Assembly (NCBI GenBank): GCA_025056955.1
Contig: JANWYL010000148.1
Location: 1 to 7,697 of the forward strand
DNA from: Sandaracinaceae bacterium
Lineage (GTDB): Bacteria > Myxococcota_A > Polyangia > Polyangiales > Sandaracinaceae
Length of the DNA: 7,697 bases
Direction: 5' to 3'
The notes under the pieces were generated by a model, which had not been told where the DNA came from, did not search any database, and saw only the letters and a list, made by a program, of their open reading frames with translations. Position numbers and translations under genes: made by a program. Positions 6,130 to 7,697 of this stretch are shown here, one piece after another. Each line of letters begins with the position of its first letter. Position 1 is the stretch's first letter.

Positions 6130-7444
6130 ATGAATCAAGAACTTCACGCACTGCATCTTCAAGCGCTTCAAGCAACCAATCGAGTTCATCAAGGGGAACG
6201 TTGAGGCGGGGGGCGACATAGACGGTATCACCCAAGGGGCGCAAAAAAATACCCCGCTTTCGGGCTGCACGTGCAACCTCCCACCCAATTCCGCTTCCAC
6301 CATAGCCAAGCTCGCCAAGATCAATCGCCCCAACCATGCCGAGCGCACGGTGTCCGCGGACGCGAGGAAGCAAGGCCATGCGCTCGGCCCAGCGGGCAAT
6401 CCGAACCGCTCGCTCAGGGATGCCTTCAAGCACCCCTTCCTCTCGGTAAATCGCCAAGACCTCACGGGCCACTACTGCCCCAAGGGCATGCCCACAAAAG
6501 GTATGGCCGTGAAGAAGTGCACGCTCCATTCCGCCCGAAAAGCCTTCATAAATCCTCGCAGTCACAAGGGTCGCAGCCATGGGAAGAACACCCGCTGTAA
6601 ATCCTTTGGCAACGCAAAGGATATCAGGAGTGATACCTGCCTGCCCACAGGCCCACATTGTCCCTGTGCGACCGTAGCCTGTAAACACCTCATCTGCAAT
6701 GAAGAAAGTATCAATTTCGCTACAGATCTCGTGAAGGGCCTTGAGCACTTTGGGTGAGTGCATCCGCATGCCTGAGGCGCCTTGGATCAAGGGCTCAACG
6801 ATCAGGCCAGCGATTTCGTCTTTGTGGCTCCGCATGAAGCGCTCCAAGTGCTCAAGCACCCTTTCCCAACCGCCTTCTTCATGAGGATGAGGTGGACGAT
6901 AGACCTTAAAAAGAAGGGGTCCAAAGACGTGGGTGAATTCTTCAACCGAGGCGAGGCTCATCGCACCGACTGTCTCCCCGTGATAGGCGCCTCCCAATGC
7001 CACAAAGCGCCGCCTGCTTGGGTAGCCGTTTTGCTGCCAGTATTGGAAGGCAATTTTGATTGCGGCCTCGACAGCGGTTGAGCCATCGTCTGAAAAGTGG
7101 ACACGCGCAAGCCCTGGAGGGGCCACGTTGATGAGATCGCGGGCGAGCAGGGCGAGTTCAGGATGCGTGGCACCTCCCGTTGAAACATGGCAGAGGGATT
7201 CGCTTTGGGCGCGGAGCCGAGCCACAAGGCGGGGGTGGCAGTGGCCCAAGGTGACTGCCCACCATGAAGAGAAGGCATCGAAATAGCGGCGGCCATCGGC
7301 ATCCTCAAGCCAACTGCCTTGGGCTTTGACGACCACGATCGGATCTTCCCTTTCGTGCCGCTCATGCGGCGTGTAAGGCGGCCACACATGGGCCCGGTCA
7401 AGGGCAACCACGAGCGATCGATCGACAGGCTCGGCCATGGTCAT
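6128..7444 (-). CDS. bioA: Adenosylmethionine-8-amino-7-oxononanoate aminotransferase (DAPA synthase)
   Basis: The product has 438 residues, a normal length for BioA. The enzyme is PLP-dependent and cytoplasmic. It moves an amino group from S-adenosylmethionine to 8-amino-7-oxononanoate to give 7,8-diaminopelargonate, the step before dethiobiotin synthetase. Seen here: HVWPPYTP (19-26) and FSSWWAVTLGHCHP (58-71), the substrate-pocket Tyr and Trp motifs that separate BioA from other class III aminotransferases; the PLP phosphate-binding region SDDGSTAVEAAIK (118-130); GGAYHGET (151-158); the PLP Asp in ADEVFTGYGRTG (250-261); the Schiff-base lysine K280 in VAKGFTAG; HGHTFCGHALG (312-322); and Arg402 in FLRPLGDTVYVAP, the likely carboxylate-binding Arg. 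The start ATG at 7444 overlaps the stop of the upstream gene as ATGA. A second in-frame ATG lies two codons later. No other biotin gene is in the window and no BirA-type operator is visible. It could use a donor other than SAM, which sequence alone does not settle. Confidence 0.94.
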   Translation of the reverse strand: MTMAEPVDRSLVVALDRAHVWPPYTPHERHEREDPIVVVKAQGSWLEDADGRRYFDAFSSWWAVTLGHCHPRLVARLRAQSESLCHVSTGGATHPELALLARDLINVAPPGLARVHFSDDGSTAVEAAIKIAFQYWQQNGYPSRRRFVALGGAYHGETVGAMSLASVEEFTHVFGPLLFKVYRPPHPHEEGGWERVLEHLERFMRSHKDEIAGLIVEPLIQGASGMRMHSPKVLKALHEICSEIDTFFIADEVFTGYGRTGTMWACGQAGITPDILCVAKGFTAGVLPMAATLVTARIYEGFSGGMERALLHGHTFCGHALGAVVAREVLAIYREEGVLEGIPERAVRIARWAERMALLPRVRGHRALGMVGAIDLGELGYGGSGIGWEVARAARKRGIFLRPLGDTVYVAPRLNVPLDELDWLLEALEDAVREVLDS

Positions 7445-7697
7445 TGAATGGCGATTCCCATCCGCTTGCGCAAAGCGAAATAAGCCTCGCTTGTGGCAAA
7501 TCCGAAAATTTCACGGAGCCTATCCTTAGGCGGAAGGGCTGCTGCTTCTTCGGGGCTTTCGTGCAAGATGGCCGCAATGGTTTCGAGATCGTTTGCCAAC
7601 AAAAAGCCAAGCCGATCGGCACTCAAATCCACACCGATCATCCACCGCTTGAGATCGAGCTCTCGTCCAGAGGCGAGAAGGCGTTGCACTTGGCTTT
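7441..7697 (-). CDS. C-terminal end of a large protein upstream of bioA (partial)
   Basis: An open minus-strand frame runs from the right edge to TGA at 7441-7443 and gives 84 visible residues with no stop, so the gene begins outside the window. GTG at 7689 is in frame but need not be a start. The visible part contains DLKRWMIGVDLSADRLGFLL, then ANDLETIAAILHES, a charged loop, and an end of the form EAYFALRKRMGIAIQ. I associate this ending with the C-termini of long, tetratricopeptide-repeat-like proteins of Myxococcota, but this is memory and not a domain call. The stop overlaps the bioA start by four bases, so the two are very likely co-transcribed and translationally coupled. Nothing visible ties the protein to biotin synthesis. 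Confidence 0.75.
   Translation of the reverse strand, partial: SQVQRLLASGRELDLKRWMIGVDLSADRLGFLLANDLETIAAILHESPEEAAALPPKDRLREIFGFATSEAYFALRKRMGIAIQ

Overview
The window (moderately high GC, dense bacterial coding) reads as a chromosomal segment with seven protein genes, two of them cut by the window ends. I see no mobile element, CRISPR array, tRNA or rRNA. The best guess at origin is a member of the Myxococcota or a related former deltaproteobacterial lineage. This rests on the HARE-HTH plus degenerate Mrr-like protein and on the tail of a protein ending in a block with the core VDLSADRLGFLLANDLE, both of which I associate with that group. It is recollection of family patterns, not a search result.

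Layout, left to right. Bases 2-175 (+) are the C-terminal end of a membrane protein. After 22 bases comes mutS2 (198-2609, +), complete from the MutS2 core through the ATPase to a C-terminal Smr nuclease domain. Sixteen bases after its stop lies a small single-pass membrane protein gene of unknown function (2626-2865, +). These three are closely spaced and probably co-transcribed. Bases 2866-3283 hold no convincing gene, only short repeats and a nested inverted repeat. On the minus strand, 3284-4219 encodes a predicted lipoprotein made of two copies of the same roughly 100-residue cysteine-pair domain.

A 77-base divergent spacer (4220-4296) separates the lipoprotein gene from the gene at 4297-6042 (+). 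It carries three short, perfect inverted repeats, the last of which overlaps the ribosome binding site. The 4297-6042 product has an N-terminal HARE-HTH winged helix, a long acidic linker, a second possible winged helix, a domain resembling the Mrr restriction-endonuclease fold without recognisable catalytic residues, and an Arg-rich then acidic tail. This is the most unusual gene here.

A short G-rich spacer (6043-6127), bracketed by an imperfect inverted repeat, separates that gene from the convergent minus-strand pair. The pair is bioA (6128-7444), which makes 7,8-diaminopelargonate in biotin synthesis, and upstream of it the end of a larger gene (7441-7697, continuing off the window). Stop and start of the pair overlap as ATGA, which suggests translational coupling.

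Apart from the mutS2 cluster and the bioA pair, the genes do not form one obvious pathway. The strongest candidates for new biology are the Mrr-like HARE-HTH protein with its palindrome-rich promoter region, and the duplicated-domain lipoprotein transcribed away from it.
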